From positions 68,777,321-68,841,320 of the forward strand of contig NC_059075.1 in assembly GCF_020497125.1 (NCBI RefSeq): a DNA stretch of 64,000 nucleotides. Direction: 5' to 3'. Every line of letters begins with the position of its first letter. Position 1 is the stretch's first letter. Positions 23,592-35,101 of the stretch are shown here, in pieces. Under the pieces are notes generated by a model, which saw only the letters and a program-made list of their open reading frames with translations, was not told where the DNA came from and ran no database searches. The position numbers were made by a program, and so were the translations under genes. This stretch comes from Mauremys mutica (Eukaryota > Chordata > Testudines > Geoemydidae).

Positions 23592-26500
23592 GACACCTGG
23601 TGCTAGTTATAACCCAAGCCCAAGATGTATTTAGAAGCTTTGCTTTGTCTATCAACTAAACAAAACAAAAAAAAACCCAAACCCACAAGCATCTCTCACT
23701 TCCCTACACAACAGGTATATGCTGCAGACTGGTTTAACTTGGCGTGGTTTGTGAAATCACCCTCTCATTTTTCTGTGCTGCTGGTGGTAGGAATACAGCC
23801 ATGCAGTGAATCAGAGGTTGCTCCCTCATGCCTGCCCCAGTGAAAGGCTAGCACAGACAGACTCACAGGGTCCCCCTTCACCCTTAATGGGGAGAGAGCC
23901 ATAACATTGGAACTTTTTTTTATGTAACCAAGAAATATGATTGTTGCAGGGAAGGTTGGAGAGAAAGGTAGCCATGAAAGGCCATCAGACTAAAGCACTG
24001 GCCCATGTTATGGAAATGTTTTAGAAGTACTAGAGCTAATGTTTTTTAAACAAAGAAATAAGGCTTCTTGCAGCCAGAATCTTTAAATGCAGAATCTTTA
24101 AGGTTCCCTGCAGCCAGAGTCTAAGCGTACTCTTGAATTAAAGATAATCTGTCCCTTGCCAGTTCAACTTCTCAGAGCAACTGCATTCCACCCTTCCCCA
24201 ATTTTTATGCAAGTTCTTATGCTTCCTGAAGGGAGAATCCCCACCAGCTGTGACCAACTCCATTGCCAGGCTCCTCTGCATTCTCTGCATGAAGCCAAAC
24301 CCTCAGCAACTGGGTTTAAAATCTTTCCCCACCACACATGGCAAGGGGTCTATATACATCACACTGAAGTAAACAGAGGAAAATGGTCTCCAAAGTAGTC
24401 AATTCTGTCATCTTTCAGCAACAGCATGTTCACTAACAATAAAAACTTTGAAAAGCACAGAGAAAATATTTATAAATCAATTAATATTCTGAGCTCAACA
24501 AAAAGGGCACGTTCTTAAATAAGAATGAAAGTACTTTCCCTCTGTGCTCAGACAGTGTGGGTGTCTCAGGCAGGAGCTGTGGTTCACTGGCAGAGCATAA
24601 AAAGACCACTGCTCTTCACCTGTACTTTACTTAGCTTGGCTTTTTTGTGCAGGTCTCTAATGACACCAGAAGAAGCTATTTCTCCCCCACCAGCTTGACC
24701 CTATTCAAAAAGTATAGGTATAAAAATATCTAACAGTGGAAAAACCCATTACCCAATAAAAAGCCACAGGACGAGCTTCTATATGACGTCACTAACCACA
24801 GTGCCCTTCTACCGCCCACTCCCCGTCCTCTGCCATTTTAAGTTCTTTCCTTTGCAGTATGTTCATTAGTCAGGACAGGAGCTTGACTGCCTTGCCGTCC
24901 AGTAGTGATGATCTCATTCTCTGAGTTGGCTGGCCAAGGTGCATTCCGTACCCTTTATGTGACATACTCTCCTCTGCCAGTCCACATGGAACTAATAGGC
25001 AGTGGGTGGGAGGCAAAGACCGACAAACTCACACACCAGCCCCGTAAGCATAAATCACAGACACCAATATAAAAAACCTACCCTTTTCACACCCCTAGCT
25101 CACAGTGTAGACATTGCCCTCAACTGAGGTTTAAGACTCTGTCTGCTCTTGCTGATTATTGCCCACCTAAAGTCATAATCCTCTGTAGAGAACAAGGGAA
25201 GAGAAACAAAAATAAGTGATAGGCCAGCAGTATTGTTTATGAGTAGAATATATTTCAATATTTTCTATAAGAGATCCAAGGATCTTTAGAAATAAGTTGG
25301 GACCTCCATTCAGTATCAGGATATGGGATGGGTCTTCCAGAGAATAAGACAAATGCTGTTTTGTTGTTAATTTCATGCTTCTTGATGCTGGCCAGCATGT
25401 CCATTATCATCAATATGTTTTGAATTAGGGAATCTCAACTCCTGGCATCAATGGGTTCATGTTGATTCCATTTTGTTTTGAAAGTCAGTGAAAGAGCGAA
25501 TGCTCAAGCCAGTACTGAGGCTCCTGTCTGCTGACTTGAAAATGGAATTGAGGTTAAGAAACAAGAGAATCCAGCTGGTCTGACTTCTTGCCAGACAATC
25601 CACCAGCCATGAACAAAACGGTCAGCTCTGAGGAGCTCAGTGGAGGAGGAAAGACAGCTGGTGGTTTATAGCACCTGAAACAGGCCCAGATCTGGAGAGT
25701 GCAGAGAGTCATGATACTAGGGAGTTGATGGTTTCTTTTCATCACTTCAAACCTTTTGCTTCTGTAGTTTGGCAATAAATCAAACTGATCAGCTTCCAGC
25801 ACTCCAATATTCCCACATTTCTAATGAATGCTTGCAATCAGAAGTACTTGGGTAGGTGATGTGGTGAGGGTGAATCCCAGAGGACATAGTAGAGTGGTAT
25901 AACCAAGGATAAACTGTTTACACACTAACTCACCCTCCCCTCCTGGTCTTTCTATGAATAGGCTTGAGAAATTCTCGCTCTTTTTTTCTAATATTCCAAT
26001 GATTTGCAACATTATCTCCTCAATGACCACTGCTGACCCTCCCACACTATAACTTTCTCCTTCCTTTCCTTTGTTGTTGCCCAGATCTTCCTGACATCAT
26101 CCTGACCCCTAAAAAACAAACCCCCTTTCCTGTCCCATCATTTAACCCTGGTTTTCCAATAGCAAATCATTCCAACAGCAAAAACATTTCCCAATTGTGC
26201 ACACTCTTCAGAAAAAGAGTCAGAATTTTGTCTTGGCTACACATACCCTGGGCACACAGGTCCAAAATGATCCTTGTCCAAGCAGGGCATTTGGCAATAC
26301 TAAGGCCCTGTGAACTGGAGAATGCTTTTAATTATCATCTAATCAATCATACTACAAATTACTGCTGTTTTTTTTTAAACCCCCCCATCCCTCCCCGGGG
26401 AAGTGGACAGATCATGATAATAATCAGAGTGCATGTAGGGGTGAGGGCATAGAATGCTAGAATTAACGTGTTCATGTCCCTTAAAGCTAGAATAAAGAAA

Positions 26501-27090
26501 GGAGATTTAGTACTGCTCTATCAAGACAACTGCAAGCTCCCTGGCACACTGTCTTGAAGAACCACAGTGTACAGCATTTGATTTTTCCATGTTGGTTAAT
26601 CTCAGCTGCTCAACTGTGTCAACCTCTCCTAGTGCTTACCTGTCATCTGGATGCCCCTCTTCTAAAGTTCCCAAGCTAAAACCAAAAGAGCCTGCTGCAA
26701 CTCTCCTCCCTGACAAGGAAAAAAAGCAGCTTGAAGTTTGGAAGCCTATGTGTCTATTGTCCCAGTAAAGTGGAAAAGAAGGAGGGATGGTCAAAACAAA
26801 AAACTTGCCTGGGGGGAATGCTGAGAAGAGGGAGAGAAATTTTGAAATGGCATAACCTTCAGGAGTCCTACAGGATGCTGCTCACTACTCCATGGGCATC
26901 TCATGAAGCCACAGTGTAGGACTTATGATAACTCCTAGATTTATATTTTTTCATGAATTATATTCTGGTGAAAAGGCAGTGGATTGGGAGCCCTAGAATC
27001 CAAAGTCCTCTTTTTATCCACAGAACTGGTATAGCGCAGGCAGTGGCAGTGCAAACTGTCCATGCACCAATTTGCCATTGAAGCTCAAGT
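23592..27090. other. Unannotated AT-rich stretch
   Basis: About 3.5 kb without a recognised gene. GTGTAGACATTGCCC at about 25107-25121 is a stray terminus of the GTCTACAC-type MITEs. A C/G patch lies at 26381-26400. Nothing else is supported. Confidence 0.5.
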
Positions 27091-27443
27091 TTCATATGCA
27101 GGGCCGGCTCCAGACCCCAGCTCGCCAAGCGCGTGCTTGGGGCGGCATTTTGCCAGCAGGCGGCTCCGGCGGACCTTCCGCAGTCATGCCTGCGGGAGGT
27201 CCACCGGAGCTGCGGGAGCAGCGGACCTCCCGCAGGCATGACTGCGGAGGGTTCGCTGGTCCCGCGGCTCGGGTGGACCTCCCGCAGGCATGACTGCGGA
27301 AGGTCCGCTGGAGCCGCCTGCCGCCCTCCCAGCGCACCCTCTGCAGGCGCGTCTGCAAGAGGTCCCCCGGAGCCGCGGGACCGGCAGCGCGCCCCCTGCG
27401 TGCTTGGGGTGGCCAAATTCCTAGAGCCGCCCCTGTTCATATG
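27091..27443. mobile_element. hAT MITE, copy D, perfect TSD
   Basis: The element is 27099-27435, beginning CAGGGCCGGCTCCAG and ending TAGAGCCGCCCCTG, both as in copy C. TTCATATG flanks it at 27091-27098 and 27436-27443. The interior repeats GGACCTCCCGCAGGCATGAC-type units. Copy E begins only about 110 bp downstream. Confidence 0.95.
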
Positions 27444-27535
27444 AAAGGCTGTGAGTTGAGTCCAGTCTCCATTGTACATTGAATCCTTGGCTTCTCTGTC
27501 AAGATGCCCTACAAGAGGACTAATTAGTGGCAACT

Positions 27536-28017
27536 GTGATAAGCAGGGCCGCCCAGCGGGGGGGCAAGAGGGGCAATTTGTCCCAGGCCCCGAGCCCCAT
27601 AGAGGCCCCCACGAGAGTTTTTCGGGGCCCCTGGAGCGGGGTCCTTCACTCGCTCCGGGGGGCCCGGAAAACTCTTGCGGGGCCGGGCACAGGAGCTTCT
27701 TCTGCTCCCGGTCTTCACCGGCGGGGGGTCCTTCCGCTCCGGGGCGGAAGCGGAGCGGGACCCGCCGCCGAAGTGCAGCCCGGTCTTCGGCGGTAATTCG
27801 GCGGCGGGGGGCCCTTCCGTTCCGGGACCCGCCGCCGAAGTGCCCCGAAGACCCGCGGCGGGGGCCCCCCTCCGCCGAAGACCGGGCTGCACTTCGGCGG
27901 CGGGTCCGGCTTCGGCGGTAATTCGGCGGCGGGGGGCCCTTCCATTCCGGGACCCGCCGCCGAAGTGCCCCGAAGACCCCAGGCCCCCGGAATCCTCTGG
28001 GCAGCCCTGGTGATAAG
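27536..28017. mobile_element. hAT MITE, copy E, perfect TSD, internal duplication
   Basis: The element is 27544-28009, beginning CAGGGCCGCCCAG and ending CTGGGCAGCCCTG. GTGATAAG flanks it at 27536-27543 and 28010-28017. It is extremely GC-rich. A block starting GGTAATTCGGCGGCGGGG at about 27791-27860 is repeated directly at about 27918-27980, and the stretch between also contains its inverted complement. It shares a subfamily with copy G (55271-55461). The 359-residue minus-strand frame at 26958-28037 runs through copies D and E and is an artefact. Confidence 0.95.
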
Positions 28018-29310
28018 GGTGTTTCTGACAAGGCCATCTGACTCCTTAGGAGCAGACTGAGACTTCCTCAACTCATTTAATATAGGCTAACAAAAATTCA
28101 TCAGCTAGTACAATTTCTGATTATTGTTAACTGAGCTGGAGTTCAACCTGCAATTTAAATCAGCCATTCACCCCAAATTTGGGACTATTTCAGCAGCGTT
28201 CTACCTTTGTAATTACTTTCAAATTTCAATGAGCAACAATTTCTGATAGCCTAAGTTGAAATATTCTCTAATAAAACAACACTACTCTTGACAACAAAGG
28301 CTCAATTATTTTAAAAGACAACAGTAAATTGCACATGAAAGATGTGCAGTTCTCTATGCAAAGCAGGCAAAGTGCCTCTTTTTGCATTATGACCTCTCAC
28401 ACACCTCTGAAAGTGCAGCCCTAAATGTTTTCAGAACTACTCACATAATTCAGAGTTAGAAAAATTACTGCTGGGCTTAAATAATAAGAATAATCACAGA
28501 TGGGAATGAGCTGTAAAGTTTGGAACAAGATCCAAACTCTTCCCAAAATAAGGGTTGATTGGACCTGGAGTTTCTCTCCAGTCCACAACCTGAAGGCAGG
28601 AGTAAGCCAGACATTTTGGGTCCAGAGTAGCATGCTTGCATATTAGGAGGTCTTCACCTTTGGAATTTGGAATATTTCAATAATATCCATCACAAAAACT
28701 ATATTAAGAGAATGTTATGGTTGCACAATTAAGAACTTAAAAATTAGGAATCATTAAAGGTAAGGTTACATGTGTAATCTTAAATATGTCCCTTGTGTGT
28801 ATGCAGAATGATAGTCTTTATTTCTCAAAAAAAGTAACATCAGCCTTAACTGTAGAATATACTATCTTTTGAGTATTTAACCCTGAACATAAATATTCTC
28901 AAACACAGTTTTTGACAGAATGTCTTAGGTTTAAAAAAATGAAAGAAAAAATTCAAAATGCAGAACTATTTGTTTAGGCATTACATTAATGGCCTATCCC
29001 ATGCATTGTAGGAGGTCTGAAGGAAGGAACCTGCAAAGCTTGTCAGCTGGGCAGTTTTTATCTTATGGGATACACATTAAGGGATCCAATGGGTCCCTGC
29101 AGAACTTTGTCTCATTCACTGAGCACCCTAACTAAATTTTTTATTGCACAGATTTGTAGTCACACATATATGGCCTCCTTTAGCTGCACACTTTACAAGA
29201 TTAGTAAGAAAACACTGCAAAATATATTACATATGTACAGACTGTAATGACTCATGGGTCTTAATTCACTCATTTACAAAGCGGAATGTGTATTTTTTCA
29301 AAAGAAAGAT
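28018..29310. other. Unannotated AT-rich stretch
   Basis: No recognised repeat or gene in about 1.3 kb. Confidence 0.5.
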
Positions 29311-29570
29311 GAAGGAGGATGGCCTTGTAGTTAAGATAGACTGGGACTAAGGGGTTCTGGACTCAATTCCTATCACAGACTTGCCAGGAGAACTTGAGCA
29401 AGTCACTTCATCTCTCTGTGACTTAGGTCCCCATCTATAAAATGGGGATGATAGTGCTGCCTTTTCCCATCCTGTCATGTTTGTATAGACTGTAAGCTGG
29501 TCGGTGCAGGGGTGGTCTCTGACCATCTCTTTGTACAGCATCTAGCACAATGGAGGCATTATAACAACAG
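29311..29570 (+). repeat. Near-complete MIR/CORE-SINE
   Basis: In order: a tRNA-like head (GGCCTTGTAGTTAAGATAGA, then TGGACTCAATTCC, a B-box-like GGTTCAATTCC relative), the CORE (GAGCAAGTCACTTCATCTC), CTATAAAATGGGGATGATAG, and the tail GACTGTAAGCTGGTCGGTGC to CATCTAGCACAATGGAGG. This is the best preserved SINE in the window, plus strand, transcribed by pol III when active. No TSD could be read. Confidence 0.8.
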
Positions 29571-31305
29571 TCATTCTCAAAAAGAGATGAATCACTTTTA
29601 TCTCAAACCTACCAAATCAATTCATCTTTGGACAGAGCCTGAGCCTGGAAATTTTCAACCTGAAAAGGTGAGTGTTTCACTGACTGAGCACAGAGAGCTA
29701 GAATGGACACATAGATATGGCTTTAATTTCCATTCCTGTTATAATGCAAAATATCCCAGGGCATGGCAAGTATTTAACTGCACACTGCAGCATACGCCAA
29801 AGACAGACCCATGGCTGCCCGGAAGAGAGCAGTTCATCTCAGTATGAACACAAACTGCTCATTTGACTGCACTGAACTCCACTCTCCTGAGGTGTATTAC
29901 ATTTTTTAAAAGTCAGTGAAATAAAAAGTTACAAAATGTCACTTTTAAAACTTGACTCATAGGAGGGCTGAAGCCCCAAGAGGCCAGTCTGAGCCAGAAA
30001 AACTTTTTTTCCCCAAACAGAAGAGGGGAGGGAGCAGAGAGAGCGAGAGAGAGCGCCAGGGAGTGAAGAATTGCTGGTTTCAAATAGCAACATTGTCCAA
30101 AGGGGTGAAAGGGAACAGATGGCCATAGAGAATGCAGCCTCAAAGCTCTGAAGAAAAGGGCTATATTGACAGATCTTGCTGTTTCCCATTCAAGCATGAA
30201 CACTCTGGCATGGAGAGTTAAGACGATACAAGGAACGACCTCTGTTCCCAGCAACTCGCTATGGGCAACTGGCCTCTGAAGCTCTCTGAGAAAAACAACA
30301 CGAGAGAGAGGGAGACAGACAAACAGATATGGCAACAAGCCCAGGTTTCAGCCACAAGAAAAAAAAACAACAACCAAGAAACAAAAAACAAACAAAAAGC
30401 CCCAGAAGGGCTAGAAACAGCTGCCTTTTCCTGGCTCCAGTGCAAAGCATTAGAAGGAATATTTCCAGCTTTTCTCATCTTCCTTTTCAGAGCAAGTTTT
30501 TTTGGAGAGGTCAGCCTCAAGCTGCTGGTCTTTGCCCTGATTCGAGGTGAAAAAAAGGACAGATCAGAACTTGTCTTGCTCAATGAAACCTGCTTCCTTT
30601 AATCACAAGGCCCTCCCCTCCAGCTAATTCACAGCAACTTTATAAATATTTAAGTGCAAAGCAATAATGTTAATGCTTAAGTCTTGCATGCAAAAATGCT
30701 GGGAAATTTCAAGTGGTGGCTCCCACACTAAGTGTAACTGCATCCCTTGCTCAGCGAGTGGAATTTACTTTCATAGCACTCAGCAATTGCACCATCATAT
30801 ATAAAAGCAGAGAGAGTTACACTCACTGTGGGAAACATAGCTAATAATGTCCTGTCCTTTGTATGTGGCAATTCTTAATTACAATATTGCACTAGCAGTT
30901 GCTTTCATTTAATGACACTGTGCATTTAATATTAGAGAGTGACCTGAAATAGGAAATTCAGCTCCCATCCACACCAAAAGTTCAGAGAGAGGCCTAAGCC
31001 ATAAAGTTTAAATCCACATGCAGACTTGAACTTACCCAAAGTTTGAGGGGGTGTAGGGTGAATCTGCATTTCTAATATGAACTTCTCTCTAATTTATATA
31101 ACACCTGATATTTTTCAGACCAGTGTATAAATATTAACCAATAAATCCTCATGATTCACTCTTGAGGCAGGGAAGTAAGCAAGCATCATCCCAATTTAAA
31201 TTTCCTTCTTTGCAATAATAAATAAAGGGAAAAGATAATAGAGTAATTGTGGGCGATCATATACCAAATGTCACAGCAAGTTGCTGTGCACAGCAAGTAC
31301 TGCAC
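29571..31305. other. Unannotated stretch with purine-rich patches
   Basis: GAGAGAGCGAGAGAGAGCG-type simple sequence lies at 30036-30057, and an A-rich CAACAACCAAG patch at 30358-30400. The segment around 30600-30680 is AT-rich with TAAT-containing words. I considered a regulatory role but cannot support one. Frames of 60-141 residues show no domain. Confidence 0.45.
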
Positions 31306-31309
31306 AAAA

Positions 31310-31450
31310 CACTTATCCTGTCTCTCCATCTGTGAAATGGGAGTTATAATATTGACTATACATTAAAGAGGTGTGGAAAGGGATACTTCAATAAAGTATA
31401 TAAAGCACTTTGAGATCCTTGGTTGTACAGCACCATAGAAATTATTGTTT
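31310..31450 (+). repeat. MIR-like SINE tail
   Basis: TCTCCATCTGTGAAATGGGA, a TATAAAGCACTTTGAGATCC block and a GTACAGCACCATAG tail match the MIR 3' half. Confidence 0.7.
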
Positions 31451-31599
31451 AAATTATGTTCTTCTGCAGGATATCTGCACAGTGCTACATTCACTTTGCT
31501 AGAAGTAATAGACCGATCAGTTATTAATGTGTGACTCTGAATAGATGTTATTTGGTAAAAACAGTGAAACATTAAAAGTAAAAATATATGTTATTTAGA

Positions 31600-32099
31600 T
31601 TAAACCAAACAAAATCCAATCAATTTTTTAATCATTAGTTTCTTTAGAATGCAAAGCCCAAGAGCAAAATTATTAAATTATCATTTCAAATGCTGATTGG
31701 CTAAATATGAATAGTTGATCAGTCAATTTGCCAGCCTTCCCTAAGCGTCTCTGGGTAATGGCTGTATTCAATAGCTCTCATTGTTTTATTTTGGTTGTGT
31801 GTGTGTGTCTTTGTTTTACTCATGCTGATGCGGGGACCAACATTCGCAAATTGGATCTGTCTTTCAAATTTCAGGACAGGTGGCTCCCCGGTATATTCCC
31901 ACACATTCCAAGTATTTTTAAATGTTCCACATCTGTTGTCTAAAACAATTTAAGTTCTCTGCAAGAACCGTGGGAGATAAAAATGTAAGATATATATAAC
32001 ATGTTAAATGACCTCTTATGCCACACAGAAGATAGATATCATAAAAGAGCTGACCCATCGTTTATTATGCTGTATAGTTTCTGAAAATTCCTACAGAGC
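31600..32099. other. AT-rich stretch beside the 32.1 kb hairpin
   Basis: Contains a CTGATTGGCTAAATATGAAT-type string near 31692-31711, a GTGTGTGTGTGTGT run near 31796-31810 and TAAT/ATTA words. It looks like unique rather than repeat sequence and could be conserved non-coding DNA; that is a guess without alignment. Confidence 0.3.
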
Positions 32100-32184
32100 A
32101 GCAGACAGCATAAGTCGCCTTATGACAATGATTACATATATATCCATGATCACTGTCATAAGACAACTTTTTATGCTGTCTGCT
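32100..32184. other. 85-nt imperfect hairpin, precursor-microRNA size
   Basis: The outer arms AGCAGACAGCATAA (32100-32113) and TTATGCTGTCTGCT (32171-32184) are exact reverse complements, 14 bp. The inner arms CTTATGACAATGAT (32119-32132) and ATCACTGTCATAAG (32149-32162) pair with one mismatch. A 5/8-nt internal loop separates the two helices, and the terminal loop is 16 nt. The size fits an animal pre-miRNA, but the symmetry also fits a tiny MITE remnant or a paired protein-binding site (CAGACA/TGTCTG are SMAD-like half-sites; TGACA/TGTCA are TALE-homeodomain-like). I recognise no known miRNA in it. Confidence 0.7.
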
Positions 32185-32347
32185 TCTCTTTTGAAATTTT
32201 TAGAAATTTATATATGCCATACAAAGTGTTTTACAAACATTACTGACTGAACAAACTACGGTGTGTGTAAGTATATACATGTTCTGGGTGGGATTTTTCA
32301 AAGATACTCAATGTTGGTCTAACTCTGTCCCAATTAAAGTCAATGGT

Positions 32348-32373
32348 CACACACACACACACACACACACACA
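32348..32373. repeat. (CA)n microsatellite
   Basis: An uninterrupted CA dinucleotide run of about 26 nt. Confidence 0.98.
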
Positions 32374-32925
32374 AATAGAGCCACTACTCAATATCTGAGG
32401 ACAAGAAAGTAAGAGTACTGGGTCTATTGGAACTGCTAGCCTAACAGGAGATGGAACACAACTGCCCAAGCTGGAACTGGGCTAGAGTGTGAGCGCTAAC
32501 ATTTCTACCCTTGTAAACAGTGTCAGGAGTGATCATGACCTTGGTTTTATGCCTCACTAGAGAAAACTTCTCCTCCAGCATCACAGTGCCCCTTAATATC
32601 ACTGGGTTATGGGTTCAGTACAGATTCAGAGGGAAGAGTGCCACCATTTACTGAATAAACAACACCCTTTCCTGCAGTATACTGGATTTTCCATGAAGGG
32701 CTCCCAACCAAGTACTCAACCAGTCTGACAACCTACTTAGCTTGTGAGCTCTGACATCCAGTTCTGTGATGGACTAGCAACACTAAGATTATGTCTGTGG
32801 CTATGCAATACAGACAGACATTGCAAACGAACATTCTAACTCTTTTTATAACACAGAAGCAAGCAACTATGTGCTACACGGAAACATTATCTTTGGGTTC
32901 TGGGTGAGTGACCCAAGCTTGGCTC
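32374..32925. other. Unannotated stretch
   Basis: No gene or classifiable repeat seen. Confidence 0.5.
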
Positions 32926-33135
32926 GCAGGGTTTGTCTACACAGCAAGTTACTGCACAGCAAACTAGGGTGTGACTCTACAGTGCACTACCTTGCTGTGC
33001 AGAAATTCACCAGGTGGACACTGGTACAGACAAAGTCCTGGGACTTTCACTGAGCTATAGCAGTGTTAAGCTGCACTCTGGGAATTTCACTGCACTGCAG
33101 CAGGGTCCACACAGGATGCTGCTGCACGGAAAGCT
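32926..33135. mobile_element. Probable truncated MITE, GTCTACAC-type
   Basis: The left end GCAGGGTTTGTCTACACAGC is followed by internal pieces (TGCACAGCAA, GTCCACACAGGATGCTGCTG) like those in the 61008-61273 element. The right terminus is absent. Confidence 0.55.
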
Positions 33136-33629
33136 AGTGCAGAGCTTCCAAGCTATTAAAGACTCAAGGGCCACTGAAAAGTCACACTCAAAATTACATT
33201 CAAATATATTCAACTGCTATTTGTTCACATTTTGTTCTGCACAGTGGTTTACCAGCCTTAAATAATTTTTTGGGGGAAAATCAGTACATTCAAAGGAACT
33301 CAAACTGTGCGGTCCAGTCAAGCTCCTGCTACTTTTCCAGACCTTTGAACTGTATTGTAATTTTTAAAATATATTCTTAGATAAAACGTAGTATCTTTTC
33401 ATGGGAGAAAACATCCTTCTGACTCCTATGCTGTATGTACAATAAATTAATATGAGGAAAGTCACGGAGTCTATTTCAGAATCTGTATGTGCATGATTTG
33501 TGTATATACAATATTAATGAACTGATGCTGCATTTAAAGAGACACTGGAGAGGATGCTAGGCCTTCAAACTGACCTACTTTCACTACAGTCCATTCTGCA
33601 ACATTTTATACATATACTTGTTCTTTCTT
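33136..33629. other. Unannotated stretch
   Basis: Nothing recognised. Confidence 0.5.
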
Positions 33630-33720
33630 TAGATCTGCGTTTGTACAGCACCCAGCACAACAGTGCCCAAATCCTGATTTTGGGACCTTTTGGTGCTACT
33701 AGAATATAAATATTTTCTAT
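33630..33720 (+). repeat. CORE-SINE tail, interrupted by a hAT MITE
   Basis: GTTTGTACAGCACCCAGCAC then a GGGACC.TTTGGTGCTACT segment and an AT-rich end match the MIR/CORE-SINE tail. The MITE at 33721-33832 is inserted in its terminal AT-rich sequence, and TTTTCTATTATTTATT resumes after it. Confidence 0.65.
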
Positions 33721-33840
33721 CAGGGCTTTGGAGCAGAGCCCGGAGCTGGAGCCCGGAGCAGCTCCGGAGCAGTGGAGCTGCAGGTTTTTGTCTGGAACTG
33801 GAGCGGAGCCGGAGCACAGCTCCAAAACCCTGTTTTCTAT
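33713..33840. mobile_element. 112-bp hAT MITE with perfect TSD
   Basis: The element is 33721-33832. It begins CAGGGCTTTGGAGC and ends GCTCCAAAACCCTG, inverted termini with one difference over 14 nt. TTTTCTAT flanks it exactly at 33713-33720 and 33833-33840. The interior is made of CGGAGC/GCTCCG words, so the whole element folds back. It is a separate family from copies A-G. Confidence 0.93.
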
Positions 33841-34561
33841 TATTTATTGGGCGTGTCTATGTACTGAAGAGAAAGATTTTTTTTTTAGACTGACAGATGT
33901 GCAGGGATCACGGCAGAGAGTGCTTGCAGGCAACAGTATGCTAAATGAATTTCTCTTGACATATTTCTGTAAATTGCACCCATGTCAGATGTAGCAAAAC
34001 GTAACCCTGGACCTGAAATGCCTTTCCATGGGTGATTCCCTTGTAAGGGCTGGGAACCTGCAGAATTTCTGACACACCCTTCTCCTGAAGTTTCCACTAC
34101 TGCTGAAATAGCAGAGGCTCTCAGGGCTGCTGCCAGAGGCAGGAGGCCCTGAACTTCCACACTGTTCTTCCAGCACCCAAGGCAGCACAGTTCAGAGGAA
34201 GTCACCTTACCAAGTACTTCACTGCCACTCACTACCCTTGCAGGTGGGAGCATTCGCAGTATAAAGGGGGAACCTGGATAAAGGCTCAATTCTCCAACCT
34301 TTACAATAGATGAGCAGCAGTTACCTACATGAGTAGCTGCAGATTCAACCTGTGGGGCTGCAGCGACTCAGAACTGGTGCCCTGTGGGCCGGGTGTGGGA
34401 ACAATAACAGAATGTCCAAAAAGGACTTCTGAGGATTCAAGCAGAAGAGGAGGGTAAGCCATGGAGTGTGTATTACCTCAGCTTAGATTCACTGAGTTCT
34501 GCTATACTCTGTTCAGAGGCAGAGGGTGACATGGGGGGTGGGGACTGTTGGTTAAGGGTGA
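33841..34561. other. Unannotated stretch
   Basis: No recognised gene or repeat. Confidence 0.5.
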
Positions 34562-34839
34562 GATAAGTACATGGGCGGCTCTAGGTATTTTGCTGCCCCA
34601 AGCACAGCAGGCAGGCTGCCTTCGGCGGCTTGTCTGCGGGAGGTCCCCGGTCCCGCAGATTCGGTGGCATGCCTGCGGGAGGTCCGCCAAAGCCGCGGGA
34701 CCAGCGGATCCTCCACAGGCTTGCCGCCGAAGGCAACCTGCCTGCCACCCTCGCGGCGACCGGCAGAGTGCCCCCCGTGGCTTGCCGCCTCAGGCACGCG
34801 CTTGGCGTGCTGGTGTGTGGAGCCGCCCCTGGATAAGTA
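34562..34839. mobile_element. hAT MITE, copy F, perfect TSD
   Basis: The element is 34570-34831. The left end is CATGGGCGGCTCTAGG (a CAGGGG start with one substitution) and the right end is GGAGCCGCCCCTG. GATAAGTA flanks it at 34562-34569 and 34832-34839. The interior has the same GCGGGAGGTCC units as copies B-D. Frames of 62-157 residues crossing it are repeat shadows. Confidence 0.93.
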
Positions 34840-35010
34840 CCCATTTCACAAGAAAGGTGTGTTTTTATGGGGTTTGTCACAATACTGAAGAAAGAACACA
34901 CTGGTTGTTTGAAAAGTTCTGGCTTGAAAAATGCTTTTGAAATATTGTATTTTGTCATTCTCATCTGCACCCCCAAAACTGGTGCTTTTGAAATAGTCCC
35001 AGCTCTGATT

Positions 35011-35101
35011 AAATGTTGATTTTTCCTTAAAAAATAGAAAACCCTCACAACCATGCAACCAAAACAGGCACTTTTTTTTTTTTAAGGAAAAATCAACATT
35101 T
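35011..35101. repeat. Perfect 24-bp inverted repeat, 43-nt spacer
   Basis: 35011-35034 and 35078-35101 are exact reverse complements; the left arm begins AAATGTTGATTTTTCC. The right arm is continuous with a longer T-run (35072-35083). No TSD-like flank was found. It may be a small MITE or a local inverted duplication. Confidence 0.9.

Noticed and set aside
23163..23606. 147-residue Arg/Pro/Ala-rich frame
   Set aside because: Lies over hAT copy C; frames in other registers are similarly open.
26958..28037. 359-residue minus-strand open frame, the longest in the window
   Set aside because: It runs through two GC-rich hAT MITEs (27099-27435 and 27544-28009) and out into AT-rich flank; overlapping long frames exist on other frames over the same DNA, as expected from few A/T stop codons.
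30600..30690. Homeobox-type enhancer suggested by clustered TAAT/ATTTA words
   Set aside because: Such words are common in AT-rich DNA; without conservation data there is no support.
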